Shown here in pieces: positions 44,301 to 52,429 of a stretch of DNA of 64,000 bases. Position 1 is the first letter of the stretch; each line of letters opens with the position of its first letter. Source of the DNA: Ramlibacter agri (lineage in GTDB: Bacteria > Pseudomonadota > Gammaproteobacteria > Burkholderiales > Burkholderiaceae_C). The notes below the pieces were generated by a model. The model saw nothing but the letters and a program-made list of their open reading frames with translations, was not told the origin of the DNA and did no database searches. The stretch lies in assembly GCF_012927085.1 (NCBI RefSeq), contig NZ_JABBFX010000001.1:3534001-3598000 (forward strand), written 5' to 3'. The translations under genes and the position numbers were made by a program.

Positions 44301-45334
44301 GCCGTGGCGAAGTCCGGCAGCTCCGCCTGCAGGAAGTGCTGGCCCACGATGGCTGCGATGCCGCGCATGCCGAAGCTGGTGGACAGGACCGGCAGGCCGT
44401 TGGCCATGTAATCCAGCACCTTGACGTTGGACCCGCTGCCGGACGCCATGGGGTTGAGCGCGAGGTCCGCTGCCTGCAGCAGTTCCAGCTTGCGCTGTTC
44501 GCTGACCGCGCCGTGTCGCACGACGTTCGGTCCGTACTCACCGGCGGGCAGGCAGGTGCCGATGATGTCGAAGCGGACGGTCGGCGCCTGCGGTGCCAGG
44601 ACCTCGGTGATGAACTTCGCGGCGACGGCGTTCGGTGGGTGGGCGCTGCCCATGAAGACCGCGGCGAATTCCTCACCCGAGCGGACGTCCCGCGCGGGCG
44701 CGCGGGCGGAGGGCGTCATTCCGTGCGGAACGTAGAGCGCTTCGTAGCGAGGCGCCTCGACCAGCTCCCGCAGGCCGCGCAGGTCGTCCTCGCTGCAGTA
44801 GAACAGCAGGTCGCAATGGCGCAGCATCCGGCTTTCGCAATCCCGCACGATCCGGTGGAGCGGCTCGGAATGATCGGCGGGATGCAGTTCGCGATAGAGC
44901 GCGGTTTCGCAGTTGTGCGCGTTGTAGATGCGCAGCTTGCGGTCCACGCCCAGGAACAGGTCGTAGCCGGCGGTGAACGGGAAGTCGTGGATGATCGCGT
45001 CCGCGCTCGCGTACTCCTCGAGGTAGGCCTGGTGAAGCGCGCCGGGAAAGGCTGCGGATGCGGCCAGGCAAGGCGCGGACAGGTCGCCGCCGCTGGCGTA
45101 GGGCTGCAGCTGCTCCCATTGCCCGGCGAAGTGCGCGTCCTTGGGGATGCGCCTTTCGACCAGGTTCACGCCGTGGTTGATGACCTGCTCGATTTCACCG
45201 GGATGGGTGGACGTCAGCAGGGTGACGGCGAAGTGCTTGCTGAGCGCGAGATAGAAGTTGAACAGGCGCGACTCGCCGCCGTTCGACGGCGGCACGAAGG
45301 CGGGAAAGAAGCAGAAGGCCAGGATCTTCTTCAC
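41303..45334 (-). CDS. Giant three-module GT4 glycosyltransferase
   Basis: A 1343-residue protein starting at GTG. Modules 1 (about 1-393) and 2 (about 394-785) are related repeats, each with FLGSAH/FMGSAH, the segment NPM(A/V)SGSGSNVK at 295-305 and 690-700 and an FGMRG/FGQRG tail. Module 3 (about 788-1343) is a standard GT4 with GGAEAHIERFIRAL, LVLGRKTAAKGYRG and SSSESFGIVLLEAWLAGKPVV. A roughly 130-residue beta-rich stretch (about 905-1040) is inserted in its N-terminal half and looks like a binding domain. The three modules probably add successive sugars of the capsule repeat. Specificities unknown. Confidence 0.9.
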   Translation of the reverse strand: MKKILAFCFFPAFVPPSNGGESRLFNFYLALSKHFAVTLLTSTHPGEIEQVINHGVNLVERRIPKDAHFAGQWEQLQPYASGGDLSAPCLAASAAFPGALHQAYLEEYASADAIIHDFPFTAGYDLFLGVDRKLRIYNAHNCETALYRELHPADHSEPLHRIVRDCESRMLRHCDLLFYCSEDDLRGLRELVEAPRYEALYVPHGMTPSARAPARDVRSGEEFAAVFMGSAHPPNAVAAKFITEVLAPQAPTVRFDIIGTCLPAGEYGPNVVRHGAVSEQRKLELLQAADLALNPMASGSGSNVKVLDYMANGLPVLSTSFGMRGIAAIVGQHFLQAELPDFATALRHAAQAPQLQAIGAAGLALVFTGYTWDRAATQAASRIHSRLSEAPAALPGFVLALNDFDPFAAVGGGGTRVRGLHTAIAGWREVLFLTFSADDRLAVYRPQQGVTVFNVPKTQEHRAEVARTNALFHVSADDIVAARHCAGNPLLSALYALLRQSATAVVLEHCYMGALPRAFGDPFVYSSHNHEAALKARLLHGHPRAAELLPVVAGIEGFVVESAALTIAVSEEDAASLTVGKRTAGPILVVRNGVPPAGAERPGSPAVEAAASSVAAASAVFLGSAHMPNVEAVQALLRDVVPRLPHVQFHLLGAVCDSVQDAPPNVVLWGTVDEETKSAVMRRCALALNPMVSGSGSNVKLADYLAHGLFVVTTEFGQRGYPRAIAPHVQVASITGFAEAMEQRLADGDTACAGRRAEREQVFARHLSIATLAQRFVHALQVLPRKRRRVLLVTYRYLSPILGGAEAHIERFIRALGHSGDFDVDVIAPEVSSMQNHQRFGERYVFASDSAAPVDMPNVRFARFPVEAPDPAWLQRSLRRAWRAQPLLEREASRLLADRYQHSGCTWGWAFPEGAGGDARRWAFTACEIFVERAGSVRMAGQADAMTVVTASDSAGRTLGHWTLEGLFELEFAAEAGCVRFSISAPVPAEDARPLALLLTALHIDGEAIALDAPTLVQEGLAGLPFAEVLDTLDKAAQQSRFALGVELTPLRGPWSQGLESFIAEQVGSYDLVVTHNNIFRPAVVALAAARKHGVPSILIPHAHLDDDFYHFPDVLESARQASLVLAVPQLACDFLAQRGCKVSYLPAGCDAGEEFSDQDVDAFRQLHPSRRDFVLVLGRKTAAKGYRGILAAVEAINRAGTPLDVVLIGPDDDQVPVAGAHVTYLGRQPRSVVRGALRACQMLCNMSSSESFGIVLLEAWLAGKPVVANRRCAAFQDLAQSEVNALLVDEGALPAAMQRLHASPELRDRLAANGRSAALRFDWEAVSARFVDFCRQTARCPS

Positions 45335-45337
45335 GGC

Positions 45338-46054
45338 TCAGCGCGCCTGCGGGTCGAAGGTCCTGGCCAGTGGGCTGCGCGAGTCCGTCAGCGAACCGGA
45401 GCGTTCCGGAAAGGGATAGCTGCTCCGGCGGGCGGCCCCAGCGTCCGATGGCTGCGGCATACCTTCCGTGAGCGCCTGCTGCTCGATGCGGGCAACGCTG
45501 CCCGCCATGGAATCGAGGGCACCGGCCAACGCGCAATGCTGCTGCTCGGCGGCGAATTCGATCTGCGCGAGCCGCCTTTCGAGCCGCGCCAGCGGGCTGA
45601 GGCGCGCCAGCCAGCCGCGCTTGCGCCGCTGCTGCTGCACGAGGCGCTCGAGGTCGCCGCGGAAGTCGAGCCCGCGCTCCCGGCGCTCGCGCGCTTCGTC
45701 CGACCCGTCGATGTGCTGGTACACCCAGGTGCGTGCCGCTCCGTCCTTGAGCCGGCTGACGTAGTAGTCCCGGCCGCCGGGATCGGGCGCGCGGCCCAGC
45801 AGCTTGCGGTAGCTGTAGTCGACGAAGGCCTCGTCGCCGAGATGCGAGGTGTCTTCCTTCGAGTCGGCCGCCAGCTTCGCGCCCTCGGGCGACCGCAGCA
45901 GGTCGTAGATGACCCCGGCCTTGCCGTGGCCCTCCGCCAGGCGGCGCATGTAGTGCTCGCGCCCGGCCGCGTCGGGGGCCCGGCCGAGGAGATGCAGGTA
46001 GGCGGTCGTGATGAAGGAGTCGGCGGGAAGGCCCAGGAGCTCGTTCAGGGTCAT
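45338..46054 (-). CDS. DUF4214-domain protein
   Basis: A 238-residue protein with two DUF4214 copies (AYLHLLGRAPDAAGREHYMRRL at about 18-39 and YSYRKLLGRAPDPGGRDYYVSRL at about 80-102), then a basic and coiled-coil-like part and a disordered Ser/Pro-rich tail. DUF4214 units occur fused to glycosyltransferases and in secreted proteins, with possible glycan-binding or scaffolding roles; function unproven. It lies 33 bases after the methyltransferase and 3 bases before the giant glycosyltransferase, so it may be that enzyme's partner. Confidence 0.8.
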   Translation of the reverse strand: MTLNELLGLPADSFITTAYLHLLGRAPDAAGREHYMRRLAEGHGKAGVIYDLLRSPEGAKLAADSKEDTSHLGDEAFVDYSYRKLLGRAPDPGGRDYYVSRLKDGAARTWVYQHIDGSDEARERRERGLDFRGDLERLVQQQRRKRGWLARLSPLARLERRLAQIEFAAEQQHCALAGALDSMAGSVARIEQQALTEGMPQPSDAGAARRSSYPFPERSGSLTDSRSPLARTFDPQAR

Positions 46055-46087
46055 GGCGATGGACTGCGCGATGGTCGTTGTCGGCCG

Positions 46088-46783
46088 CTACAGGGCGGCA
46101 ACGGTGTGGCCGTGGAAGCGCACCGTCTTCGTGAACAGGTGGCTCGCGCTGAACAGGTTGCAGTAGTAGGCCTGAAAGCTCAGCTTGCACAGGTACAGCT
46201 TGTTGTGGCCCAGGGCGAATGGCACCAGCACCGGCGAGGTCGCAAGGAACCTGAAGGCGCCCTCGATGACGCCGGGCCAGTGGTGGTTGAGGATGTCGTC
46301 GAGGATGACGACCCCCTCGTTGGCGACCAGCCGGGCCGCGATCTGCAGGTCGTTGACCGTGTGTTCGACGGTGTGGCCCCCGTCGACGGAGATGAACCGC
46401 AGCGAGCCGGGACGGACTCTCTGGTCCAGGGCCAGACCGGAGTCGGTGGAGTCGCCCTTCACGATGATCGTGTTCGCGCCGCGGTGCACGTCGTGCGCGA
46501 CCAGGTTCGCCTGGAATTTCTCGAGCGAGCCGGAGCCGGACTGGTCGATGTTGAGGTTCTGGTCCTCGAAGATGTCGACGGCATAAGACGTCTCGCCGGC
46601 CGCGACCACCTGGTTCAGGAGGATGTAGAACTTGCCGTGGTGGACGCCGATCTCCATGCATCCGCCCTTCTTGTTGATCGCGACGCCGTCGAGGAGGTCG
46701 ACCGCGTCGAACAGCTGGTCGGCACACCAGCCTTCGATGGAAGGGAATCCGCTTTCGTGGTAGTGCTTCAGGTTCGCGTTCAT
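46088..46783 (-). CDS. SAM-dependent methyltransferase (capsule tailoring)
   Basis: A 231-residue class I methyltransferase-like protein. The SAM loop is GGCMEIGVHHGKFYILL (about 39-55), followed by YAVDIFEDQNLNIDQSG, FISVDGGHTVEHTVNDL and GVVILDDILNHHWPGV, the Methyltransf_24 pattern. It would methylate a sugar of the capsule or a linker group; the acceptor is not known. Its ATG overlaps the stop of the GT4 gene upstream (ATGA). Confidence 0.85.
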   Translation of the reverse strand: MNANLKHYHESGFPSIEGWCADQLFDAVDLLDGVAINKKGGCMEIGVHHGKFYILLNQVVAAGETSYAVDIFEDQNLNIDQSGSGSLEKFQANLVAHDVHRGANTIIVKGDSTDSGLALDQRVRPGSLRFISVDGGHTVEHTVNDLQIAARLVANEGVVILDDILNHHWPGVIEGAFRFLATSPVLVPFALGHNKLYLCKLSFQAYYCNLFSASHLFTKTVRFHGHTVAAL

Positions 46784-48318
46784 GGCTGTCCTTGTCCAGC
46801 GGCAGCGGCCGGTCGGCGCTGGTGCACCCGGGCGTGGTCCAGGAGCGCGTCCCATTGCGGCAGGATGTTCTGTTCGGAATAGAGGGCGCCGACCCGCGCG
46901 CCGTGCTGTCGCAGGCGGCCTCGCAGGTCGGCCGCGCCGGCGTCAAGCACGCGCTCCAGTGCGTGCGCCGCGTCCTCGGCGGAATACGGGTCGAAGTACT
47001 CCGCCGCGTCCTGGTAGACCTCGCGGTGGACGGGGATGTCCGAGGCGACGACCACGCTGCCGCTGCGCATGGCCTCGACGCCGGAATAGTCGAAGCCTTC
47101 CGCGAGGCTGGGGCAAACGGTGGCCGCGGCGTGTCGGTACAGCGCGCGCAATTCCGCCGGCGGCACGTTGCTCAGGTGGAAAAGGTCTCCGCTCTCGGCC
47201 CAGGGCTTGAACGCCTCGATGATCGCCGCGTGATCCCAGCCCATGCCGCCAACCAGCACGAGCCTGAGGCCGGGGCGGCTGGTGTACTTGAGGCGTTCCC
47301 AAGCCTCGACCAACAACAGGTGGTTCTTGCGCGGCTCCAGCGTGGAGACCATCAGCAGGTAGTCGAAGGGGGCGGGCGCGCCGTCCGGCCGCGGGAGCAC
47401 CGTGTTGAGCTTGTTCGTCTTGCACAGGCGGTTGCGGATCACCTGCTGCACGACGGCGCCGTTCGAGTCCTCGGGGAAGTATTCGTCCGAGACGATGTTG
47501 GGGACGACGAAGGCTCGGTCCTGCGCCTCGGGGAAGATCTTCAGCAGGTCGTCGCGGGTGGCGCCGGACACGCAGGAGAAGTACGCGCCGGAGCGGACGT
47601 TGTCCTGCAGCGCGTGGAAATGGGAAGCCTGGTGGAAGGCCTTGTCGCTGATGGTGTGCGGCATCAGCACGGGGACGGCGTCGTGGTAGCGCACGACCAG
47701 CCGGCAGCCGGGCGTCACGCGGCCGGGAAAGGGCGTCTGCGCGACGAAGGCGTCGAAGCCGCGCGTGTCCACGGTCGCGAAGCGCCGCGCCGCGCCGCGC
47801 GCCAGGCCGCCCAGCCCCACCTGGTGCATCATCTTGCGCGAAGGCCCCAGCAGCCGGAATCCCGCGCCGGCGATGGTCGCCTTGTCAGCGGCCTTCAGCG
47901 TCATGCTGAAGAAGGTGCGCCAGAGGAAATCGTCGAACAGCGCAGGTTCGAAGATGTGGGTTTCCATGCGCAGCCCGAGCTGCGCCTTCAGCCGCAGCAG
48001 GGAGACCTGCAGGTGCTTGCCCGCGGCGTCAGCCGCCGCTTCCAGCAGATTGCCGTGCGGCTTCTCGTACAGGGACACGATCACCCGCGACAGGCGGTTG
48101 ATGCGCCGCGGATCGGCCAGGCCTGCCTTGTTCGGCGGAATGCCGGCCTTGAGCTTGCGTGCGCCATGCTGGATCAGGCCTTCCACCTCGTAGCCCGGGC
48201 TGGCACAGAGGCTGCGGAACAGCAGCCGCGTTTCCTGCGGGATGCCGGCGTGGCCGTCGAAGGCCGGCTTCAGGTCGAGGAGGACCTTCAAGGCGCCAGG
48301 GCGGAGAGGAGCAGGCAT
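46780..48318 (-). CDS. GT4-family glycosyltransferase
   Basis: A 512-residue GT4 enzyme. The N-half includes VLLDLKPAFDGHAGIPQETRLL and RLVVRYHDAVPVLMPHT; the C-half has LLMVSTLEPRKNHLLLVEAWERL and CPSLAEGFDYSGVEAMRSGSVVVAS, the donor-sugar region with Glu in EGFDYSGVE. The start shares its A with the kpsT stop (TGATG). It likely adds a capsule sugar; the N-terminal domain has an extra roughly 90-residue helical insert compared with usual GT4 proteins. Confidence 0.9.
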   Translation of the reverse strand: MPAPLRPGALKVLLDLKPAFDGHAGIPQETRLLFRSLCASPGYEVEGLIQHGARKLKAGIPPNKAGLADPRRINRLSRVIVSLYEKPHGNLLEAAADAAGKHLQVSLLRLKAQLGLRMETHIFEPALFDDFLWRTFFSMTLKAADKATIAGAGFRLLGPSRKMMHQVGLGGLARGAARRFATVDTRGFDAFVAQTPFPGRVTPGCRLVVRYHDAVPVLMPHTISDKAFHQASHFHALQDNVRSGAYFSCVSGATRDDLLKIFPEAQDRAFVVPNIVSDEYFPEDSNGAVVQQVIRNRLCKTNKLNTVLPRPDGAPAPFDYLLMVSTLEPRKNHLLLVEAWERLKYTSRPGLRLVLVGGMGWDHAAIIEAFKPWAESGDLFHLSNVPPAELRALYRHAAATVCPSLAEGFDYSGVEAMRSGSVVVASDIPVHREVYQDAAEYFDPYSAEDAAHALERVLDAGAADLRGRLRQHGARVGALYSEQNILPQWDALLDHARVHQRRPAAAAGQGQP

Positions 48319-48971
48319 CAGGCGGCGCCCTCGTCGTAGTAGCGATAGGCGGCTTCCAGGTCGTGGAAGTGGCTGAGAGTTCCTTCGTGCAGCACCGCCG
48401 CACTCTGGCAGTGCCAGCGAATGTTGTTCGGGTCGTGGGAGACGATGACGTAGGCGCGATCGGAGCGCTTTTCGAACAGTTCCGCCTGGCACTTGGCGTG
48501 GAAGCGCGCGTCGCCGACCGCGATGATCTCGTCGATCAGGAAGCAGTCGAACTCCACCGCCATCGAAATCGCGAAGGCCAGCCGGGCCCGCATGCCGGCG
48601 GAGTAGTTCTTGACTGGTTCGCGCAGGTACTTGCCCAACTCGGCGAAATCCTCCACGTAGTCCACCTTCTGCGCGTGGTCCACGTCATGGATGCGGCATA
48701 TGAAGCGCAGGTTGTCGAGCCCGCTCAGGCTGCCCTGGAACGCGCCGCCGAAGGCGAGCGGCCACGAGACGCTCATCCTCCGGCGTACCTGGCCGGAGGT
48801 AGGCCGTTCGGCGCCGCTCAGCAGGCGGATCAGCGTGGACTTGCCGGCGCCATTGCGCCCGAGGATGCCGAGCTTCTGGCCGGGGTGAATCGTCAGGCCG
48901 ACGTCGCGCAGGACCTGGTGGGTCCCGCCACGCGTGGGGTACGACTTGCCCACTCCCTGCAGTTCGATCAT
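48318..48971 (-). CDS. kpsT: Capsule ABC exporter ATP-binding protein
   Basis: A 217-residue ATPase: Walker A GRNGAGKST (38-46, Lys44), signature NYSAGMRAR, Walker B FDCFLIDEI and H-loop VSHD. The short length and FQGSLSGLDNLRFICRI segment are typical of KpsT. It powers export of finished capsule chains across the inner membrane with KpsM, whose gene it overlaps (ATGA). Confidence 0.96.
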   Translation of the reverse strand: MIELQGVGKSYPTRGGTHQVLRDVGLTIHPGQKLGILGRNGAGKSTLIRLLSGAERPTSGQVRRRMSVSWPLAFGGAFQGSLSGLDNLRFICRIHDVDHAQKVDYVEDFAELGKYLREPVKNYSAGMRARLAFAISMAVEFDCFLIDEIIAVGDARFHAKCQAELFEKRSDRAYVIVSHDPNNIRWHCQSAAVLHEGTLSHFHDLEAAYRYYDEGAA

Positions 48972-49750
48972 CCCGGCACCACCTGCTTGCTGGCCACGCG
49001 CTCCTGCGCGAGGGCCACCGCGGTCAGGGCGAGGCTGAAGATTCCCATGTAGGCCAGGTCATGGTGGGAGCTCACGGCGGGGCCGAAGTAGCCCTCGCGC
49101 AGGCACTCCACGCCATGGACCATGGGCAGCAGCAGGACGACCTTCCGTGCCGCTGGCGGCAGCCAGTCCACCATGAAGGCGGCACCGGACAGCGGGAACA
49201 GGAGATAGGCGGCGGGATACCAGAGCTTTTCGACCAGCTCGGACCGGATCGAGAGCGAACCCAGGAAGATCGCGAGCGCCATGCCGAACCAGGCGAGCAT
49301 GAACCAGGCCTGCGCGATCTTCAGCACATCGTGCGGCATCTTCATCCAGCCCATGGCGATGAAGACGAGGGACAGCACGATGAAGGAGATCGTGGCACCC
49401 ATCGCTTCGAGGACTAGCCGGGACAGGAAGATGTCGATGACCTTCACCTGCCGATGCGACATCAGCGCGAGATTGGGCTCCACCGCGCCGATGCAGCGGG
49501 TCGGCATGTTGCGCCACAGGAGAACGGAGGAATAGCCGGTCACGGCGAAGGCGACGACGGGAATCGAGGAATGCTCGTGGAAGCGGGCGAAGGTCCACAG
49601 CGCCGCGACCCCCAGCGTGAAGATCATCGGCTCGACGAACAGCCACAGGAAGCCGATGTTGTGCCGTCCGTAGCGGGTGAGGATCTCGCGCAGAAGAAGC
49701 GCGCGCACCACGCGGACCTGGACTCGCAGCGCGCTCAAGGCCGGTTCCAT
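48968..49750 (-). CDS. kpsM: Capsule ABC exporter permease
   Basis: A 260-residue ABC-2 type permease with six predicted membrane helices. It begins LRVQVRVVRALLLREILTRYGRHNIGFLWLFVEP, the amphipathic start of KpsM proteins, and has MSHRQVKVIDIFLSR before helix 3. With KpsT it forms the inner-membrane exporter. It lies 14 bases after kpsE. Confidence 0.95.
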   Translation of the reverse strand: MEPALSALRVQVRVVRALLLREILTRYGRHNIGFLWLFVEPMIFTLGVAALWTFARFHEHSSIPVVAFAVTGYSSVLLWRNMPTRCIGAVEPNLALMSHRQVKVIDIFLSRLVLEAMGATISFIVLSLVFIAMGWMKMPHDVLKIAQAWFMLAWFGMALAIFLGSLSIRSELVEKLWYPAAYLLFPLSGAAFMVDWLPPAARKVVLLLPMVHGVECLREGYFGPAVSSHHDLAYMGIFSLALTAVALAQERVASKQVVPG

Positions 49751-49764
49751 GTCGTCGCCGCGCG

Positions 49765-50871
49765 CTAGTCGAGATGTTCCATGGCGCCGGCGAGCAGCAT
49801 GCTCAGGATGGCCCAGGCGACCAGTCCCAGCAGCATGGCGGACAGAACCGCCTTCACGCGCCGTGGCTCCTGCGCGACGTCCGGCAGGCTGGGCTGCGCG
49901 ATCCGCTCCAGGTACACCTGCTGGCGCTGCGCTTCGTTGCGTGCCGTCTCGAGGCTGGCCAGCGCGCTGGCCAGTTGCTTGTTGGCGAACTCCGTCTCCA
50001 GCGCGAGCTGCTGGATCCCGGCCGCCTTGTTGGCCAGTGAAGCGCTGCCGCCGGCCACGCGCGCGGTCTCCTTCGTGATCTCCTCCTGCAAAGTGCGGCT
50101 GCGGCTGCGCAGGGCGGGGATCTGCGGGTTGGAGGGCGTGAAGGCCTGCAGCTGGGACAACTGCGTGGTCGTGGCGATCAGGTCGTCCTGCAGCTTCGCG
50201 ACCAGTTGCAGCTGCACGGCTGCCTGCCGTTCCGGGTCGACGACGCTCTGCGCGTTGCGGAAGCTGGAGAGCTTGAGGCTCGCGGCCTGCGCTGCCTTCT
50301 CGGCTTGCGCGACCTCGTTCTGCGCGTAGCGGACCAGGTCGCGGCGCCCGCGTTCGTTCAGGCGGTTGACCAGTTCCTCGCTCTGTTCCAGCAGGAGGCG
50401 GTTGGAGTCCGCCGCGTCCTTCGCCGTGAATGCCTTCACGTTCAAGGTCACGATCGACGAATTCGAGTCCGTCTGCACATCCACCTTGGTCTGATAGTAG
50501 CGATGCAGCGCCTCGAAGCTGTCGTCGAAATCGAGCCCGCCAAAGCGGCTGAACAGGTCCACGTGCTTGCTTGCGTACGCCTCCTTCAACTGCAGGCGAT
50601 CGGCCAGCACGCGCAAGGCGTCGCGCGAGAGGATGTATTCGCGCACCGTATAGCTGTCGTCCTGGGTCTTGCTGAAGCCGGTGCCTTCGAGGAAGCTTCC
50701 CAGCACGCCGCGGCTCGGGCGTTCCGGGCTGCGCACGACGAAGCGCGACTCGGAGGTGAACACGTCGCTCGCCCAGAACGCGTGATAGAAGGCGGCGAGC
50801 AGGGTGGGAACGGCGACTGCGATCAGGAGAACGCGGCGGGCACCCAGCTTGCGGGCAGACCTTGCAATCAT
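49765..50871 (-). CDS. kpsE: Capsule export inner-membrane/periplasmic adaptor
   Basis: A 368-residue protein of the KpsE/PCP-3 family. Membrane helices lie near the N- (about 12-32) and C-termini (about 342-362); between them are FTSESRFVVRSPERP and a long helical coiled coil (about 150-320). It bridges the KpsMT exporter and the KpsD channel. It is separated from kpsS by an 82-base gap. Confidence 0.93.
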   Translation of the reverse strand: MIARSARKLGARRVLLIAVAVPTLLAAFYHAFWASDVFTSESRFVVRSPERPSRGVLGSFLEGTGFSKTQDDSYTVREYILSRDALRVLADRLQLKEAYASKHVDLFSRFGGLDFDDSFEALHRYYQTKVDVQTDSNSSIVTLNVKAFTAKDAADSNRLLLEQSEELVNRLNERGRRDLVRYAQNEVAQAEKAAQAASLKLSSFRNAQSVVDPERQAAVQLQLVAKLQDDLIATTTQLSQLQAFTPSNPQIPALRSRSRTLQEEITKETARVAGGSASLANKAAGIQQLALETEFANKQLASALASLETARNEAQRQQVYLERIAQPSLPDVAQEPRRVKAVLSAMLLGLVAWAILSMLLAGAMEHLD

Positions 50872-50953
50872 GATTTTGATTATGTTCGACCGTACTGATC
50901 GTCGAAGCCAACGCTGTCGTCTTCGGCGGGATGTTGGCTCGATCTCAGGGAAT

Positions 50954-52267
50954 TCACCTGTCCGCCATTTGCAACTTCGGCGGCGCCGGTACCAACGAAG
51001 ACACCCACGGCAGCGGCTCGTTGCGCAGTGCATAGACGCTCGCGGGGGCCTGAGTGAGGTTCTTCACCTGGGCGAGGAATCGCCCGGCCGCTTCCGGATC
51101 GGGCGGCGCGCGCTCGCTCCAGAAGGCATCCAGCGGGCCGGTGAACGTCAGCGCGGGCCGCTTGTAAGGCGCGTCGCCGAGCACGATCAGCGGCGAGCCG
51201 CGTTCCAGCGCCTGCAACCCCACCGTGCTGTTGATCAAGACCGTGCCCAGCGAGTGCTGGGCCAGGACGGGGGTGTCGCCCTCCACCAGGTGGAAGATGC
51301 GGCCGCTCGCGCCCAGGCTTCTTGCGAGGGATCGGATCAGTCCCTGATGCCCGGGGCCGCCGCGCGCGTGTGGATGCTGGCGGAACACCAGCAAGGAGCC
51401 GGCGGGCGCGTGACGCGCGAAGGAATGCAGCACCTGCGTCACGAACTGCGACACGGAGGCATAGGAGCTGTGCTGCGTGACCTGGCTGTCTCCTTCCAGC
51501 TGCAGCGGGACGAAATAGTACGGCTGCCCGGTGGCAACCAGCCAGTGCTGCAGCTTGCCGTCGGTTCCGCGATGCAAGCCCTTGCGGAGCCACGAGCGGG
51601 TCCAGTACAACGCATAGGAAGGCGCGTGCGTCGAGCGATGGTGCTCGTAGTGCGGGTACTGGCGGCGCCGCTTGTCCAAGGCCACGTAGTGCTGCGACGC
51701 GTGCCACGCCATCTTCTGGAAATGCATCGGGCTGATCGAAGGGTGCAGCGCCCTGTCTTCCGCGCCCGCCCACTCGAAACGCTCCAGGGTCGTCGAATAG
51801 CCGTTGACGCCGCCCAGTTCCATGGTCACGTAGCCGGGGCGGAAATAGCCTTCCTCCGTCACGACGACGGGAAGGTCCATGGCGCGAGCGCGCTCCAGCG
51901 CCACCTTGTGATAGGAGCGACCCTGACCGAACAGCAGGATGCAGTCGGGCCGTTGCGACTGGAGCAGTTCGCTGATGTAGGCTGGCCATTCGGCCGGCGC
52001 TGCGCGAAAGCGCATGGGCCGCACGGACTGGCAATCGTGTTCGTCGCCGCCCTGGAAGACGATGCGTTCGACTTTGCAGCCACGCGCCTGCAGCCAGCCC
52101 GCCAACCGATCGAAAAAGGGCCCCACGGGCCCTTGCAGCATCAGAACGCGTGCCGCGCCCTTCAGGCACGAGAACGCCGGGTTCTCGTGAACCGGCTGGT
52201 GCCAGGGTTCGGCGGCTGGACAGAGGGCGTCGCGGGGCTTGCTCCCCGCGACCAGGGTACTGGTCAT
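50954..52267 (-). CDS. kpsS: KpsS-like capsule beta-Kdo transferase
   Basis: A 437-residue protein of the KpsS/LipB family: ARVLMLQGPVGPFFDRLAGWL, VVVTEEGYFRPGYVTMELGGVNGYS and PLQLEGDSQVTQHSSYASV are the conserved blocks. KpsS puts the first Kdo on lyso-phosphatidylglycerol, starting the capsule linker. It is the first gene of the operon; the ATG at 52267 gives a chain about 50 residues longer than E. coli KpsS at the N-terminus. The promoter should lie in the 162 bases before it; the best -10-like hexamer there is TTATTC-containing and unconvincing. Confidence 0.9.
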   Translation of the reverse strand: MTSTLVAGSKPRDALCPAAEPWHQPVHENPAFSCLKGAARVLMLQGPVGPFFDRLAGWLQARGCKVERIVFQGGDEHDCQSVRPMRFRAAPAEWPAYISELLQSQRPDCILLFGQGRSYHKVALERARAMDLPVVVTEEGYFRPGYVTMELGGVNGYSTTLERFEWAGAEDRALHPSISPMHFQKMAWHASQHYVALDKRRRQYPHYEHHRSTHAPSYALYWTRSWLRKGLHRGTDGKLQHWLVATGQPYYFVPLQLEGDSQVTQHSSYASVSQFVTQVLHSFARHAPAGSLLVFRQHPHARGGPGHQGLIRSLARSLGASGRIFHLVEGDTPVLAQHSLGTVLINSTVGLQALERGSPLIVLGDAPYKRPALTFTGPLDAFWSERAPPDPEAAGRFLAQVKNLTQAPASVYALRNEPLPWVSSLVPAPPKLQMADR

Positions 52268-52429
52268 GTAACGATCAATGCGCGGACGCTCTAGTTTCGA
52301 CCCGGCCTTCAACGGACGGTGTCGAGAATAAAAGCGCGGTCGCTGCCCGCACATCCCTCGTTTGGGGGGTACAAGCTTTGCAGATCGCTACGCTCTCGAA
52401 CTTGTATCGATGCCAGGCCGGGTAAGGCC

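Noticed and set aside
50905..50945. Inverted repeat between kpsS and kpsE as an intra-operon terminator
   Set aside because: A 7-8 bp stem with a loop of over 20 bases and no T run; too weak to call.
52370..52400. GAGCGTAGCGAT on the minus strand as an ops/JUMPstart (RfaH) element of the capsule operon
   Set aside because: It matches only part of the GGCGGTAGCGT core, and the surrounding JUMPstart sequence is absent.
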